Position numbers and translations under genes: made by a program | The notes under the pieces: generated by a model | The model's input: only the letters and a program-made list of their open reading frames with translations | What the model was told of the DNA's origin: nothing | Database searches by the model: none | Origin: Kiritimatiellota bacterium | Lineage (GTDB): Bacteria > Verrucomicrobiota > Lentisphaeria > Victivallales > JAADHT01 | DNA length: 13,573 bases | NCBI GenBank assembly: GCA_013151705.1 | Contig: JAADHT010000205.1 | Coordinates: 1-13,573, forward strand | Direction: 5' to 3' | Part shown: piece by piece, positions 13,555 to 13,573 of the stretch | Position numbering within the stretch: the stretch's first letter is position 1 | Layout: each line of letters opens with the position of its first letter

Positions 13555-13573
13555 ATATTACATGTTCCAAGAA

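Noticed and set aside
1..13573. CRISPR array, tRNA, rRNA, insertion sequence or phage genes
   Set aside because: No regularly spaced repeats, cloverleaf or rRNA-like sequence, transposase or phage protein was recognised on either strand.

Overview
The window reads as a bacterial chromosome segment of middling GC content with tightly packed, Shine-Dalgarno-led genes. The large membrane Ser/Thr kinase with an N-terminal CxxC...CxxC zinc ribbon, the GH95 glycosidase and the EboF-like phosphatase suggest a PVC-type lineage (Planctomycetota, Lentisphaerota or relatives). This is inference from gene content; no rRNA or other phylogenetic marker was compared.

Layout. (1) Positions 1-128 hold no gene I can support, only two short hairpins. 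(2) Positions 129-4972 are a plus-strand operon behind an extended -10 promoter: yjbQ, a receptor-like Ser/Thr kinase, larE and an EboF-like alkaline-phosphatase-superfamily protein. Gene gaps are 7 nt, a 4-nt ATGA overlap, and 7 nt. (3) Positions 4973-5186 are a convergent intergenic region with a nested inverted repeat and a minus-strand terminator. (4) Positions 5187-8686 are a minus-strand operon, read from right to left: a 101-aa two-helix membrane protein, a 151-aa lipoprotein, a 743-aa GH95 glycosidase (ATGA overlap with the lipoprotein), and the decayed remnant of a sugar-phosphate isomerase/epimerase. (5) Positions 8687-8940 are a divergent control region in which opposite -10 boxes overlap in one AT block, followed by a structured carB leader. 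(6) Positions 8941-13249 are a plus-strand run of carB, def (peptide deformylase) and a YhcH/YjgK/YiaL-family protein. (7) Positions 13250-13573 are mostly noncoding, with hairpins and only weak small-ORF candidates.

How the genes may work together. The first operon joins a cofactor-sulfuration enzyme (LarE), a putative phosphoester or nucleotide hydrolase, YjbQ and a sensor kinase, with no larB, larC or ebo partners in view. The second operon looks like intracellular glycan breakdown: a fucosidase/galactosidase-type GH95 enzyme without signal peptide plus a sugar isomerase that has lost its middle. The third is housekeeping (carbamoyl phosphate synthesis, N-terminal deformylation) with a sugar-anomerase-like gene appended. 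I found no CRISPR array, tRNA, rRNA, insertion sequence or phage gene. The most unusual items are the larE/kinase/EboF-like operon, the EboF-like enzyme's degenerate metal site, the mutually exclusive hairpins at 5064-5159, and the overlapping divergent promoters with the carB leader.
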